Both the position numbers and the translations under genes were made by a program. Under the pieces are notes generated by a model. That model saw only the letters and a program-made list of their open reading frames with translations, was not told the DNA's origin and did no database searches. Below, one piece after another: positions 33,368 to 45,553 of a stretch of DNA of 64,000 nt. The first letter of the stretch is position 1. Each line of letters starts with the position of its first letter. This DNA is from Cryptomeria japonica (taxonomy: Eukaryota; Streptophyta; Pinopsida; Cupressales; Cupressaceae): positions 19,817,932 through 19,881,931 of the forward strand of contig NC_081412.1 in the NCBI RefSeq assembly GCF_030272615.1, written 5' to 3'.

Positions 33368-34562
33368 TGTAATGTCCCCACTCTAGCAGATTGACCAAGT
33401 ATATGTGTGTTAGCCTAGCTCTACATGGTCCCGAGGGCTAATGAAGGGTTTAAAGGGATCCTGGAGTGTTTTGGCCTAGTCATTTCCAGTTTGGGCCAAA
33501 ACGAAGTTGATTTACTTAGTTTCAGACATACTTACTATTTTTAATAAGTCAGCAGGACACAACGGGGGCTAGTTTTGGTGATTGGATTTGATACTCCTTG
33601 GCGAGAGCTTTCCGACGAGCTATCGCTCACGCTATTCGGAGTCCGATTGCTAATATATTTTAATGCCTGAAGTTTTATTAAAGTAACATTTAATTTAATT
33701 GTAAAATATTAAAATGTTACTTTAATATTTATTTTATGGAGATATGTGTAAATCAAAGGGGCAACCAAGGGAGACATAAGTGAATATTTTAATATGTTTT
33801 ATATTGAACATGTTTTATCCCACATTGCTTGAGTGAGTTGGGTCGCCCCTTGGAGAAAGAATAAAAGGGAGCTTTTGTGGCTTCATTGGGGAGGTGGAAT
33901 ATGAGAAGAATTTGGTGTGTGAGTTGCAGATCTGTTCTTGGCATTAGAGGACGTCTATCCTCTCTTGTGACATTCTAGACGTCATTCCCTTGGGGTTTGG
34001 CCTTTGGAATCCTTTGCTATCAGCTTCATTTACAGGCAGATTGGGTGCTTTTTTCCAGCTACAAGCAGCAGCATTATTTGGTTGCATTTCCAGCTACAAG
34101 CCGCGACACTATTCACGCGGGTACTATTCACGTGACACTATTCATGCGGGTACTATTCAAGCGACACTATTCACGCGGGTACTATTCATGCGGCACTATT
34201 CACGCAGGTACTATTCACCTGGCACTATTCATGTTACTGTAGCAGCAGAATTAGAAACTTTGGTTGGAACATTATGTCAAAATGCTGGAGTATTTAGTGA
34301 GTTGAAAATAACCTGCTATGTATTTGATTTTGTTAATTCTGGAGATAATATTATAACAGCAGTAGTTCAATTTCCAGCTTGCCTATTATTGTAAATTCTT
34401 TTAGTTCATGTTATGTGGTTTCATACCTGTGCAAAGACTTAAAAACAAAAAAAAAAACATTGAAACATTAAACGGAGGAATAAGGAGTTGGCTGCAAACT
34501 GTTTGACTAAATTCCTATCAGCAGTGGGATTAGTTTTTGGGCATTCTAGGGTGTCCATTACA
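33368..34562. repeat. Nested solo LTR with inverted ends (1.2 kb)
   Basis: It begins TGTAATGTCCCC and ends GGTGTCCATTACA, and is flanked by a perfect 5-bp duplication, ttttc (33363-33367 and 34563-34567). The ends match the style of the LTR at 28137-30361. No coding region or primer site inside. It is the youngest layer at this point: solo LTR inside solo LTR inside Copia. Confidence 0.85.
34109..34230 (+). repeat. Short tandem repeat of ACTATTCA units
   Basis: About ten units of 14-15 bp alternate ACTATTCACGCGGGT with ACTATTCACGTGAC-like variants. It lies inside the nested solo LTR. An open frame running through it follows from the repeat. Confidence 0.85.
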
Positions 34563-34835
34563 TTTTCAAAACCAACTTGTAGGCTGAAATTGAACAATAG
34601 GGCAAAATCACTATTTCACCAGTAAGCCAAGAGGCTTTAGTGGATTCAGATCGCCCAAACATCATCAAGACAAAGGATCGGAGTTCACGTTTGAGGAGAA
34701 GCATTCAAAAGATACATCTCACAAAGAGCTTCTCGAGCCAAACGTCATAAATAAAATTTAATATTTGTTAAATTAAATTATTTAATTTTTCAAATTAATT
34801 TATTAAAGCGAAATCAATTGTTTGCAGGTCACAGG

Positions 34836-35057
34836 ATGTCATCGCAGAGAATCGATAGAAGGCTTGAATCGCAAATCAAAGAGGGATCCCAATCAAGGCC
34901 AAGCGCTGGAAGCTGGAAAAGAAGAAGATGCAGAAGCACACTACGGGAGGGCGAGAGCAACCGAGCATTGGGAAACATGCCACTGAACAACAAACTAAAA
35001 TCCACCACCGGGACCAAAGATCATGCGTTCTCAGGAAAAGTGCACAACTGGATTTAA
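34836..35057 (+). CDS. Short ORF (73 aa) in family-B LTR
   Basis: Starts ATG (MSSQRIDRRLESQIKEG) a few bases after TTTGCAG, a good splice acceptor, and ends at TAA. It is rich in Arg, Ser and Lys, with no recognised domain. Its place in the LTR equals that of the 212-aa ORF in family A, so it may be a shortened or decayed LTR protein, but I see no sequence similarity to prove it. It could be a chance frame. Confidence 0.25.
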   Translation: MSSQRIDRRLESQIKEGSQSRPSAGSWKRRRCRSTLREGESNRALGNMPLNNKLKSTTGTKDHAFSGKVHNWI

Positions 35058-35304
35058 TTCCAGGAATTCAATTTTAAGAACTGAAATTGTTTTATTGCAA
35101 AACTGTCCATGGGCCCCACTCAAGATATTTTAAAATAGAGGGGTCACAAGTCAGTTATGTCCAACTACCGAATAGACCCAAATTAAAGCCAAATAGTGGC
35201 AAGTAGTTGAGATAGTGGTTGAGAGGATAATTGAAAATTGAATGGGCGATGTCAGGACCCTTGGATGCAATCCATCCGAGCCTTCGATTCATAATTGTAA
35301 AATC

Positions 35305-35311
35305 TATAAAA
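35305..35311 (+). promoter_or_regulatory. TATA box of family-B LTR
   Basis: TATAAAA is followed about 30 bp later by a purine-rich leader with repeated GTTAGA words. This parallels the TATTTATA box of family A at 4134. Confidence 0.45.
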
Positions 35312-36119
35312 CATTGAGGCCTTTCTTTTGTAAAGAGTTAGACAGTTAGAGAGAATTTTGTAGTTAGAGTTCTATAGTTAGATTTTAGAAGTTAGAATAG
35401 GTTAGATTAGAGCAGTAGCATAGAGATGTTGCAGAAATTGTTGTAATAGGCAGCTGAAATCAATATATAGACATTGATTTGGTGTTTATTGTCTTGTTTT
35501 CATCCTGTTTGCATGGTTTTTTTCAGCATTTTAGATAGATCTTTCTGTTTTGGGTGTGCGGGTATTTGATAGATTCAGGCTCATACCATTGAGGATATAC
35601 TAATTGTGTATCCTTTTGTATGGTTAACCTGAGCCTTATATTGTGCTTGGTTCAATTGCAGGTGTCTGTCTAGGCTGCGCCAAAATTGGGTGTTTAACTG
35701 TGCGTCTGCAGTATGAAAATCTTCCAAGTCCCTTTGAAGATTGCACCGTTCCTAAAAGGTTGTGAGCTATTCTGGCCAAGCAGGGATTGGTTATGTTGAA
35801 TCCGTCTACCCGCATACCAGTCTTGTTAGTTTTAGATCTCCTATCCCTTCCCTTTTTATTTTATTTCGCAGTTCGAGAATCAGAGCAGACCAACTTGTTA
35901 CAAAATTGTAAGACACCTTGTGCTCCCAACAAATCACATCAAACACTGAGTAATCCTGCAGTCAAGACCTGACAAACAAAAAATTGAGGTCATCAACATT
36001 GATCAAGTTCACACAGCATTAGGGATTTCCTTACCTCAAGAGAGGATAGGATTCTTAGCAGTTTCTATTTTGCGTTGGCCGGATGAAGTCGTAGTTCCGC
36101 AACTTTAGACACGTCAACA

Positions 36120-36785
36120 GTATCTCATACAGAGATCACTCTAACACTTCAAAATTGTTATGAGATTGCTATTGGCAGTGAACAAAGACCAAGAAATCCT
36201 GGAAAAAATCAAGAAAATTGGGATAAAAGGGATAAAAAGGCAACAACACTAATCAAGCTTACACTTTCCAAAGAAGTTTTTCCAAAAGTTCGCAATGAAA
36301 GAAGTGGAGTCAAAGTATGGGATATTTTGAAAAATCTATACCAAAATTCAGGTGATGTATGGATCCTATCTCTTACCACAGAATTATATAATATGAAATT
36401 ATCAAGCTCATAAGAGTTAGTCCCACATCTAAGTAAATTAAAGGAAAAGAAAAATGAGCTTGCTTCTCTTGGAAAGGATATAGATGATAAAGATTTTGTG
36501 CAAATAATATTACAAAGTCTTGTAGGATCCTATCAATTATTCATAAGAGGATTAGATACTGCAAATAAATTAAAAAGTATTAAATTTGAAGAGCTATGTG
36601 CTAGATTAGTACGAGAAGAAAAGCGTCAAATTAAGGAAAGAGAAACATTTAATGATGAATCTCAAGTATTCATAATGAAAGGAAAACAATGTTATAAAAA
36701 GTCACAAGATAATCAATCCAAAGAAAGGAATTGGAATAATGAAAATAAAAGTATGCAATCTACAGATTATAATAGAAGTAAATAG
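36120..36785 (+). pseudogene. Copia gag, continued, with stops
   Basis: Resumes the Gag interrupted at 31984. Recognisable parts are VWDILKNLYQN, then LKEKKNELASLGKDIDDKDF, then LCARLVREEKR, as in plant Copia capsid domains. An in-frame TAA lies near 36411 and a TAG at 36783. Just downstream, a zinc-knuckle remnant (YCGKMGHKANEC, about 36795-36830) has lost its first Cys, and an aspartic protease site DSGATHHVS is readable at about 36955-36981 in the same frame, with further stops around it. Confidence 0.8.
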
Positions 36786-37503
36786 AAATCTAATTATTGT
36801 GGAAAGATGGGTCACAAAGCAAATGAATGTTTCAAAAAGAATAGAGATACAGAGAAGAAGACAAATAAGTTTACTAAATTTGCTGATTATTAAAGAAATG
36901 CTTTTTGTGTTGCACTTAAAGAAAATAATTCTTTTAAGGATGATTGAGTTATTGACTCTGGTGCTACACACCACGTCTCATAATAAGGAACAATTTGAAT
37001 TAATGAGTGAAAGTAGTACAGAAAAAATATATTTGGGAAATAACAGTGCTTTGGAAGTTAAAGGGATTGGAAATGTCAAAGTTGATAATGGTGTGTTAAA
37101 AAATGTGAAGTTAGTTCCTGAATTGAAAACAAATCTACTTTCTGTATCTCAAATTGCAAATCAAGGGTATAAAATAGAGTTCTACAAAGACAAATGTTTA
37201 ATCAAAGATGTGAATGATAATTATAGAGTGAATGCAATTGGTAAAATGGAGAATGGATTATATAAGTTTAAGGAATTTACTTCTAAATGTGGAGATGAGC
37301 ATATGTGTGCTATTGCCCAATATGATGATATGAGCAGGTTATGGCATGAGCGATTGGGACATGTCAACTATCAAAGCCTCAAGCTTATGGAGAAACTACA
37401 TATGGTACATGGTCTTCCAAAGATCTCACCAAGGCATAAGGTATGTGAAGGATGTACAATGGGAAAGCAACATGTAGAAAGTTTCCCACAAGGAAAATCT
37501 TGA
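36739..37503 (+). pseudogene. Copia protease C-terminus and GAG-pre-integrase domain
   Basis: The long frame starts out of phase. The first 85 codons are antisense-like read-through, and genuine protein sequence begins near 36990 (LGNNSALEVKGIGNV). It includes VPELKTNLLSVSQI, LWHERLGHVNYQSL and CEGCTMGKQH, the standard GAG-pre-integrase and zinc-binding H-C-C region before a Copia integrase. It ends at a TGA at 37501-37503, directly before the integrase core frame. Confidence 0.8.
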
Positions 37504-37524
37504 AGGGCAAAAACTCCTTTACAT

Positions 37525-38311
37525 TTGGTTCATAGTGATGTAATGAGTCCTTTTAGAACACCTTCACTTGGAGGATTAAGGTATGTTCTCACTTTTATAG
37601 ATGATTATACTAGAAAAATTTGGGTATACTTTCTACAAAAGAAGGATGAAGTGTTTTATAAGTTTAAAGAGTTTAAAGCTTTGGCTGAAAAACAAAGTGG
37701 AAAATGTTTAAAGATAATAAGAATAGATAGAGGGACTGAATATATGAATAGAGCCTTCTTAGAATTTTGTAAAGAACATGGCATAAAGAAAGAATCGATT
37801 GTTTCTTATTCACCCCAACAAAATGGAGTTGCTGAAAGAAAAAATAGAACTATAATAGAAATGGCTAGATGTATGCTTCACTCTAGAAACATAGAAGCTA
37901 AATTTTGGGCTGAAGCAGTTCATACTGCTGCATATATCTTGAATAGAACACCTACTAAGGCAGTTTTGAACATAATACTAGAAGAGGCATGGAGTGGAAG
38001 AAAGCCTACAGTGTCTCATTTTAGAGTCTTTAGTTGTAATGCATATGCCCACATTCCTGATGAAAGAAGGAACAAACTTGAAAGGAAAAGTGAGAAGGGC
38101 ATAATGGTGGGGTATAGTGAGGAGTCAAAAGGATATAGGTTATATAGTCCTAAAACAAATGAAGTTCATATCAAAAGGAATGTATGGTTTGATGAAGATA
38201 TTGAAAGTAATTATTCTCCTACATTATCTTACTTTCCAATCTTAATTGAAGAAGATAAGTCCACTTCCACCAATAATCAAAATCAAAGTGTGCAATCTTT
38301 TGCAGGAGAAG
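37525..38311 (+). pseudogene. Copia integrase core, cut by insertion
   Basis: The catalytic core is readable: HSDVMSPF with the first Asp, IIRIDRGTEY where Copia enzymes usually have DNGGEY (the Asp is kept), and SPQQNGVAERKNR with the Glu. The frame continues into the C-terminal region (FGCxAYAHIPDE-like, then VWFDEDIE) until the LTR at 38312. The last 20 or so codons of the open frame beyond 38311 belong to that LTR and are not Copia protein. Confidence 0.85.
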
Positions 38312-38829
38312 TGTTAGAACATAATGTTATTAGGGATCACATCCTTATAACATTTATATATAATGTTCTAATATAAGGTTATAAAACCTTATATATTATA
38401 TGATTTATAAGCATATCCCATTTGAAATAATTATAATCTAATAATTCTTAAATTATTAATTATTTATGAGTGGGGGTTATTGAAAGGGTGTGACTAGTGA
38501 AGCCACCCTTCCTCCTATATTTAAGGAGATTCTCTCTCATTTGGGAGTTGTGTGAATTTGGAGCTTTATGGTGAGTAGTATCACTATGCATATGAGGTAT
38601 TATTGGCCATGTGGAAGTATTGGAGGAGTGTCCCCAGGTTCATGTCTATTTTATGATAGACTATATTTGTAAGTGTTTTAATTAAATGATGCTTTATGGG
38701 GTTTTTTACTCGAAAGGGTTTTCCCCATGTATATCTTGTGTAATGTGTACATTTATGCATGATTCTCATTTCATTTATTTTATGATCTTGTTTATAATGA
38801 TTAGTATCCTAAGATCCTAATTTCTAACA
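38312..38829 (+). repeat. 5' LTR of non-coding element
   Basis: Starts TGTTAGAA and ends TTCTAACA, a perfect 8-bp inverted terminus. Matches 45033-45553 with few differences. Confidence 0.9.
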
Positions 38830-41800
38830 TGGTATTAGAGCAGGTTAGGCTAGTACTAATCATTTTTACAGGTTATACTAGAAGACATATAAAACTTGAT
38901 GGAAAAATCATTTATGCTAAATCAAAACACGTGCAAGGCCATTTGTGCTATACATTTAGTGTGCCTTCTCTATTGATTTAAAATCAATTTATCAAGGTCA
39001 AGTAAGGAAATTCTAACTATTCCTTTTTATAAGTGTGATATTTTCAATAATATTTCTTTTTTTTTAGCATTGGATTGTGAGGGTCAAATAGTTGATTATT
39101 AAGTGAAGTAAAAATATATATTTTTAATAACATCGAATTTCATAATCTTATTAACTCCAAATTAGTCCATTATAAGAGAAGTACATAGTCACAAAACTCT
39201 TTTTTAGTGCCAATTGTATAGAAAGTTGTGCTTTAGTTACTAGATCAAGTCCTTTAGAAAGTTGGATGTTGTTTCTCTTTAGAGAGATATGTGAGATTAG
39301 CAATTATAAAAAAATAGCTTTATATAAGGCTTAGAAACTTGAGGTGTTTTACCTTAAAATTGAATTCATGATGTCTTTTATTAAATTTGATGTCTTTATA
39401 AAAGTCAAAAACTTGTTTTTCAACTTATCAAAGGAAAATAAAATTCATAGCTCTTGAACATGACATTTCAATCAAACACCATTTTACTTGTAATTTGATC
39501 ATAATTGATAAAAGATAATGATATTTTCTTTTATGAAATAATATGAAAAATACATTGCAACATTCAATCAACATTTTAATTTATCTAGATATTTAAGTTT
39601 GTTAAGTATAAACTTAATCAAACCATTATTTAAATAAGAGTTGTTAAATGAAATCTTCAAAGAAATTGAATCACTTATTGAAGCCTTCATCTATGTAGAA
39701 TTTCTTATCTTCATGTAATCCTTCATACAAGTTTGTGTCCTTATATTACTCAAGGAAATAGCACTTATCCTTATAAAAGTCAAAAAGGGCATTCTTTGCA
39801 ACCGGTTGAAGGATTCGCAACCTTTACTAATTCATTTATGAATCCTTGCTTAGGCTATGAAGCTTGTCAGTGTCTAAACAAATTTATCTACTATTGCATT
39901 CATCATTCATGACGTGCGTGAATCATTTGATATATTCTCAATGCATCTCGTGACTGAAATGAATTTCGCATTCTATGTACGCATTTGATTTCAGAATAAG
40001 TTAAAGCACATTAATGCCTGAGTACCCTTGTCTAAAAGTCGAACCTGACCACCTCTTTTCCAGGCTCGTTATATAAAGATCAAATTTCAATTAGTTATCA
40101 ACAGTTTGTTAAATTAATGAAAGGTTTCCAAGTTCAGTTTCAAACAATGAAATGTTTGGTGGTCACATCTTCAGCTACTTTTCTCGTCGGCTTCTGGAGA
40201 AGGTCGTTATCTTCCATATTTGTATTTGATTCTGTAAACTATTAAGAGATTGGGAGAAGGTTGTTATCATTCCAGCTTGTGAGATAAATGAGGAGATAAT
40301 ACTTGTTTGTTGGTTGATGTCATTTAAAGCCATCCATGAGCATTGTCCAAGTTATATTAATCAGTTGCTGAGTTGTACTAATCACGCATATAGCTGATTT
40401 CCAATTACCAGTTCATTAAAATATCATCAGAGTTTGTTATCAATTATGTTGGCTACTGTTGAATTTTTTATGAATTTGTGTTAGAGGCTGCCCAAGTTGG
40501 CTACCCACTATGGGTGCCCATCTCAGGACTGCATCATACAGCATACTTCAATGACCTTGTGAGATAGCTAGTCTACAAAATTATATGCCCTTACTGAGAA
40601 TAATTTGGAGCAGATTGCAGAAAACTAGATAATTTCCAGGCATGTAATCAATAATTTTTATGAACGCCACCCGCAATCAGCCAAGAGGAATTAAAACAGA
40701 AACACAGCATCAGATAGAAATAATACCTCTTCCTCAGAAAGAATGTAAGCAAATGATACACAGTGACTGCGTCCAAGTGCCTTTCCTCCACTTTAGTTTT
40801 ACATAAAATGTGATGCCACTTCAGCTATATTTCCACTGGTTATCTTTATTTTCTGTCTGTGTTACACTTTAAATGCTGTCAAGAATTTTGAAATTGAACC
40901 TTATACACTAATAGTGCAGTTCATAATCCTTTGGCAGTTTAGTATAAATATTTTAAGGCCAACTTGAGGCCGGTATTGTAGTTAATTACTATTAAAAAGT
41001 TGAATTGAGGTCAGAACTGTAACAATTGACTTATTTAGAGATGGACTGAAGGAAAAAGCATCCTTCGTTCTCAAAAACTATTATATACTATCTTCTACCT
41101 CTGCCTTTCCAGTCTTGTTCATGTTGTACACACTACATATAACAATATGCTAATCTTGGTTAATTTTAGAAATTTTCCTAAAGCCTCCCTCCATTATATC
41201 TTATTATTAATCACCTCTATATCAAACAAATTTTATAATTAAAATCATGAAAAACCATCTGGTTCTCATAAGGCACCAGATTCTGCAGGCTAATATAATA
41301 ACTTTCCAATTAAAAGCCAGAGATAGATGGTTTAAGGGATTGTGGTGTATGGGTAGCAACGCAAGAGCATAACACATATTCAAAATGTTAGTGGTAATAT
41401 TGTGTCGTCAGAAACATGTGTTGAAGTTTCAAAAAAATAAACTTGAGACCCTTTTATTACAAGAGTGTCTTCAGCCTTCTCTCCTTGCCCATTCCCGGCT
41501 GCTAGGTCATTCACCAGTGACTTTTATTTCCACAATCCTTATGTAACTTATTATCCTCTTAGATTATGTAGTGGGGGGTGGTTACAGGGCTCCATCTCTT
41601 ACAACTAGTAGGGTTACTGCTTTTTATGGGATGTTTTTCCAGGGGGGATACCATTGGACTTACAATACTATTACCTGCGTTCAAATAGCTTGTATGCTGG
41701 TGCAGGAGCACCCTTCAAAGGGCTCCCACCATTTGTTTTGTTTGTGTTCTTGCTTCTTTAAGAAGCCATTGTATATAAAATAATGAGCCATGTGCTCATT

Positions 41801-44800
41801 GGTCCTAGTTAGGGTCCTAGTTGAGGTCTTAGGGTCATGAGTCAAAATTCAGGATTTCTTGGAAATAGAGGGTATGTGTGCATTTGAGGTGTTTAGGGGT
41901 CCTTCATAGCATGGTGGTGTCCTTAGGTTGGCCCAATGTGGGTCTAGGAGTCAAGAAAAGCAACATTGGGAAAGTTGCTCAAAAGTTGCAAAAGTTGCAT
42001 GACAACTTTTAAAAGTTGTCAAGCAACTTTTCCACCATGAGGTCAAAATCTTTGATGTAGCGTGGACAACCCTAATATGGGCACACAGACCGAGGCAAAG
42101 GTGCTATAAGTAATTGCAAACCCTAAGTTAACGGGTTGGATGTCAGACATTGTATGAACCAAGTAAAGTGACCTGACTGTGACTGCAATTTTGTTGCCAG
42201 TTGGCACAAATGGAGTAAAGGAAGAATGCTAATGGATTGATTTACATGCAAAACTGTGTGGAGTGTCTTGTGTGGTGTATTTACTCTCATTTTGAACACT
42301 TAGATTAGGTTTTGATTTGTGAGTGAGGTGTGTTTGTAAATATTTTGAAAATTGTCTTCTCACTGTCCAGTTTTGGACTGGTTTGTGTAAATGGATGCAT
42401 AACTCCATTCCCCATTGTGGAACCACCATGAAACCATGGGGAATGAGAGTGCAGACTTTGTACTATAGTTCAATGCAAGCAGGGCCCTTGGAAATGCAGG
42501 GAGACCATCAAAAGACCCACTCCTAGGCGGGACTGGTCAGTGCCTAGTTAGGGAGGGTTAAGTTGCAGAGGTCTTGGAGAGAAAGGAAGGTCAGAGGAGG
42601 AGGCACCTTTTGGAGGAGTTGTAGAGGGGTGAGTGGAGCACCATTGGTGTGAAGGAGGAGTTTCCACCAATCCAGACAAGGTGGCAAGAGCATTAAAATT
42701 ACACTGTGACCCTGGCAGGCCTAAAAACCCTCCTAAAAACCCTTAAAAACCTTAAAATCTACCTTTGGCAATGTACGGACACTTGGAGGCCTAAAACCTA
42801 GAAAATCCTTGAGCCCTTGCCAAATGAATAGCAGGTCTTTTGGGAAGTTTCACAAGCAAGTGCATCGTTTGTGAGAGGGAGCCCTAAAGGACTGGGTAGG
42901 AGGCCTAATTGGTCCTAATCCTTGTAGCCCTATTTTGTAGGCAAAACACAAAATAGTGAAATCGGTAAGGGGTTGGAAGCTTGAAACCTCTTGGGGGAAC
43001 ATGAATGGGTGGAAAAACCATGAATTAGACCTGACCTAACCTTGCTAAGACCTAGGAAGGTGTGTAACAAGCCTAACCCTTATTGGCCTAAGTAAGGGTT
43101 TCTTGATTCTCATGAGTAGGTGAGACCTTACAAGTAGTTTTGCAACTTGTTGGTGGGTGGATTGGGCAAGGTTAGGGGGATTCCACAAGCAAGGAAGTCC
43201 TAGAGACCCTAGGGTGTGGTTAGAGCACTCGGTGATCCAAGGAAAGGATCCAAGAGCATAGACTAGGCTAGTCTATCCCAAACCCCATCCCATCAGATTG
43301 TGGATAAAAAGGCACTTTAATCACATTGATTTTGCCCCATGAATCTAGAGAAAATTGCATTATTGATGACATTAAATAAAAAGATAACATTAAATAAAAA
43401 GATAGCATTAAATAAAAGATTTTCAAAATTTGTAACCACATTAAATAAAAAGATAACATGATATCTCATTAGTTGTTAATTGACTATAAGATTAAACATG
43501 ATAAGGGGTAAAATATTTACCTATATTTCACATTTTTTTATAAAATCATGTATTGAAAAACCCCTCTAATACTTCTTGAGTTTAACGGATTTTATTATAA
43601 TGGGTGGCTATCGCCCTTATAAACTGTCTAGGGAGCAAACTTGGAAAGGATAGCTCACCCGTTGCCAATTTTTTATGGATCATTATTATATGTAGTAGTA
43701 TGTCTATTTTTTATACAAGAAAACTAATTATTCATGCTTATTCTTGTAAAAATATATGTTGATCTCCTTGCTATGAATTATTGGACTATATTTTACATTT
43801 ATGAGGAATATTATATGATCTTTGGCAAATGACAAAAAAATAATATTATGTTCCTTCTTTGCACCAAAAATAAAGTTGATTACTATGTTACTAACTATAT
43901 TGTTTCTTCTATGGCGAGGTTATGCCTTCAAAACATATGGTGCAAGTGGTATTACATGGATGGTGCAATACTTTAATAAGAAGACTATCTTCTTTGTGTC
44001 TTTGAATCAAATGGGAAAAATATGAATGTAGCTCTTGAAGAATCAATATGGCCTTGAAGATTTATGGAAGAGTTCCAATTGGATACATATGAAAGTACCA
44101 TATTAGTTGAAGTTAATTTACTCTTTCTAGAGAGTATCATTTCTAAAGATCAAAATGAACATTGAAGATCATGGGCACCTCACTCAAGTGAAAGCATTCT
44201 ATAATAAAGGCACCTTGAAGATCATGGGCACCTCACTCAAGTAAAATCATTCTATAATAAAGACATTTTGAAGATCATGGGCACATACTATATCTTGCAA
44301 TTTTAGCGATCACTTTGAAATCCTCTATGCAGTGATTGGCTTTGAGGTGATGCCATTAAGGGGGAATGCACATGACACCACCTAGTGGCTAAATCCTAGA
44401 TGTAAGACCTAATAGGCATAGGAACTTTAGGCACTATATCGCTCCAAATTCAAATAATGCTTGGCCTTGGGTGATGCCATTGAGGGGGAGTGTACATGTC
44501 AATGACACCACCTAGTGGCTAAATCCTATTTTTAAATCCTACAGGTAGGCATATGTCCTAATAGGTATGAAATAAGACCTATATAGGCATTAGTAAGTCC
44601 TTTAGGCCTGCAAATAGGCATATGTAAGTCCTTTTTTGTTTAAATACTGTAGGTAGGCATTAGTAAGTCCTATAGGCACATTTGTGCCTAAGTCCTATGA
44701 GCATATTGTAAATTCTTCTCCTTTAATTTTTCCACTTGTAAAAGCATTGTATTAAGTCCTATGGGCACTATGTAATGAACTTGGGGAGAGGCTAATTTGA

Positions 44801-45032
44801 GGAGACCGCGGCTCCAATATAATTTTTTAAGACCTCACAACATCATTTTTAAAACATGGGATTATAAATTATGACAAGATGACTTTCATGTAGTCTGGAA
44901 TGCATGATCTTCATGTTGGCATATATTTGTGTCCCTATTTATCACTGTTAAAGAAGACCTACGTTACTGGGGTACTTCTTTTTTTCTTTTATGGAAATTG
45001 ACATGTGATCCTCTACTAACATTAAGGGGGAG
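38830..45032 (+). other. Interior of non-coding LTR element
   Basis: AT-rich and without a supported ORF. Contents noted: primer site at 38830; a 42-bp hairpin at 41990-42031; a local tandem repeat of about 53 bp (GAAGATCATGGGCACCTCAC units, about 44163-44290); and two copies, about 120 bp apart, of a block with a purine tract (TTAAGGGGGAAT or TTGAGGGGGAGT) followed by ACACCACCTAGTGGCTAAAT (about 44343-44398 and 44463-44529). These resemble the 3' end and LTR start of a decayed Copia element, so more than one relic is probably present. Confidence 0.55.
41990..42031. repeat. 42-bp hairpin with no loop
   Basis: AAAAGTTGCATGACAACTTT and one more T at 41990-42010, followed at once by a near-exact inverted copy at 42011-42031 with one mismatch. 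AAAGTTGC words recur just upstream (41970-41998). Confidence 0.85.
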
Positions 45033-45553
45033 CGTTAGAACATAATGTTATTAGGGATCACATCCTTATAACATTTATATATAATGTTCTAATATAAGGT
45101 TATAAAACCTTATATATTATATGCTTTATAAGCATATCCCATTTGAAATAATTATAATCTAATAATTATTAAATTATTAATTATTTATGAGTGGGGATTA
45201 TTGAAAAGGTGTGACTAGTGAAGCCACCCTTCCTCCTATATTTAAGGAGTTTCTCTCTCATTTGGGAGTTGTGTGAATTCGGAGCTTTATGGTGAGTTGT
45301 ATCACTATGCATATGAGGTATTATTGGCCATGTGGAAGTATTGGAGGAGTGTCCCCAGGTTCATGTCTATTTTATGATAGACTATATTTGTAAGTGTTTT
45401 AATTAAATGATGCTTTATGAGATTTTTTACCGAAAGGGTTTTCCCCATGTATATCTTGTGTAATGTGTACATTTATGCATGTATGATTCTCATTTCATTT
45501 ATTTTATGATCTTGTTTATAATGATTAGTGTCCTAAGATCCTAATTTCTAACA
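45033..45553 (+). repeat. 3' LTR of non-coding element
   Basis: A direct copy of 38312-38829. Its first base is C in place of T. Ends TTCTAACA. Confidence 0.9.

Larger units (their letters stand above)
31985..36119 (+). repeat. Family-B giant solo LTR (related to family A)
   Basis: It starts TGTTGTGCGTATCACACACACCCC and ends ACACGTCAACA, very like the ends of family A. It is flanked by gtatt (31980-31984) and gtatc (36120-36124), four of five alike. There is no primer site or pol gene inside, so it is a solo LTR left by recombination. Without the nested 1.2-kb insertion it is about 2.9 kb. The order of parts copies family A: periodic array (32214-33330), AT-rich stretch, acceptor-like AG with an ORF start (34836), TATA box (35305) and a purine-rich leader. 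Confidence 0.8.
38312..45553 (+). mobile_element. Non-coding LTR element nested in Copia integrase-RT junction
   Basis: Two LTRs of about 520 bp (38312-38829 and 45033-45553) enclose about 6.2 kb. An initiator-tRNA-Met-like primer site (TGGTATTAGAGCAGG) follows the left LTR, and a purine tract (ATTAAGGGGGAG) precedes the right LTR. No gag or pol frame is visible between them, so this resembles a large non-autonomous (LARD-type) element or a heavily decayed one. Flanking 5-mers (agaag left, ggcac right) do not match. The right LTR starts CG, not TG. Confidence 0.8.

Noticed and set aside
33990-34394. 134-codon open frame in the nested solo LTR
   Set aside because: Runs through the ACTATTCA tandem repeat. 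The peptide is repeat-derived and has no domain.
36739-36980. N-terminal part of the 254-codon open frame as protein
   Set aside because: Out of phase with the Copia zinc knuckle and DSGATHHVS site, so it is read-through in the wrong frame.
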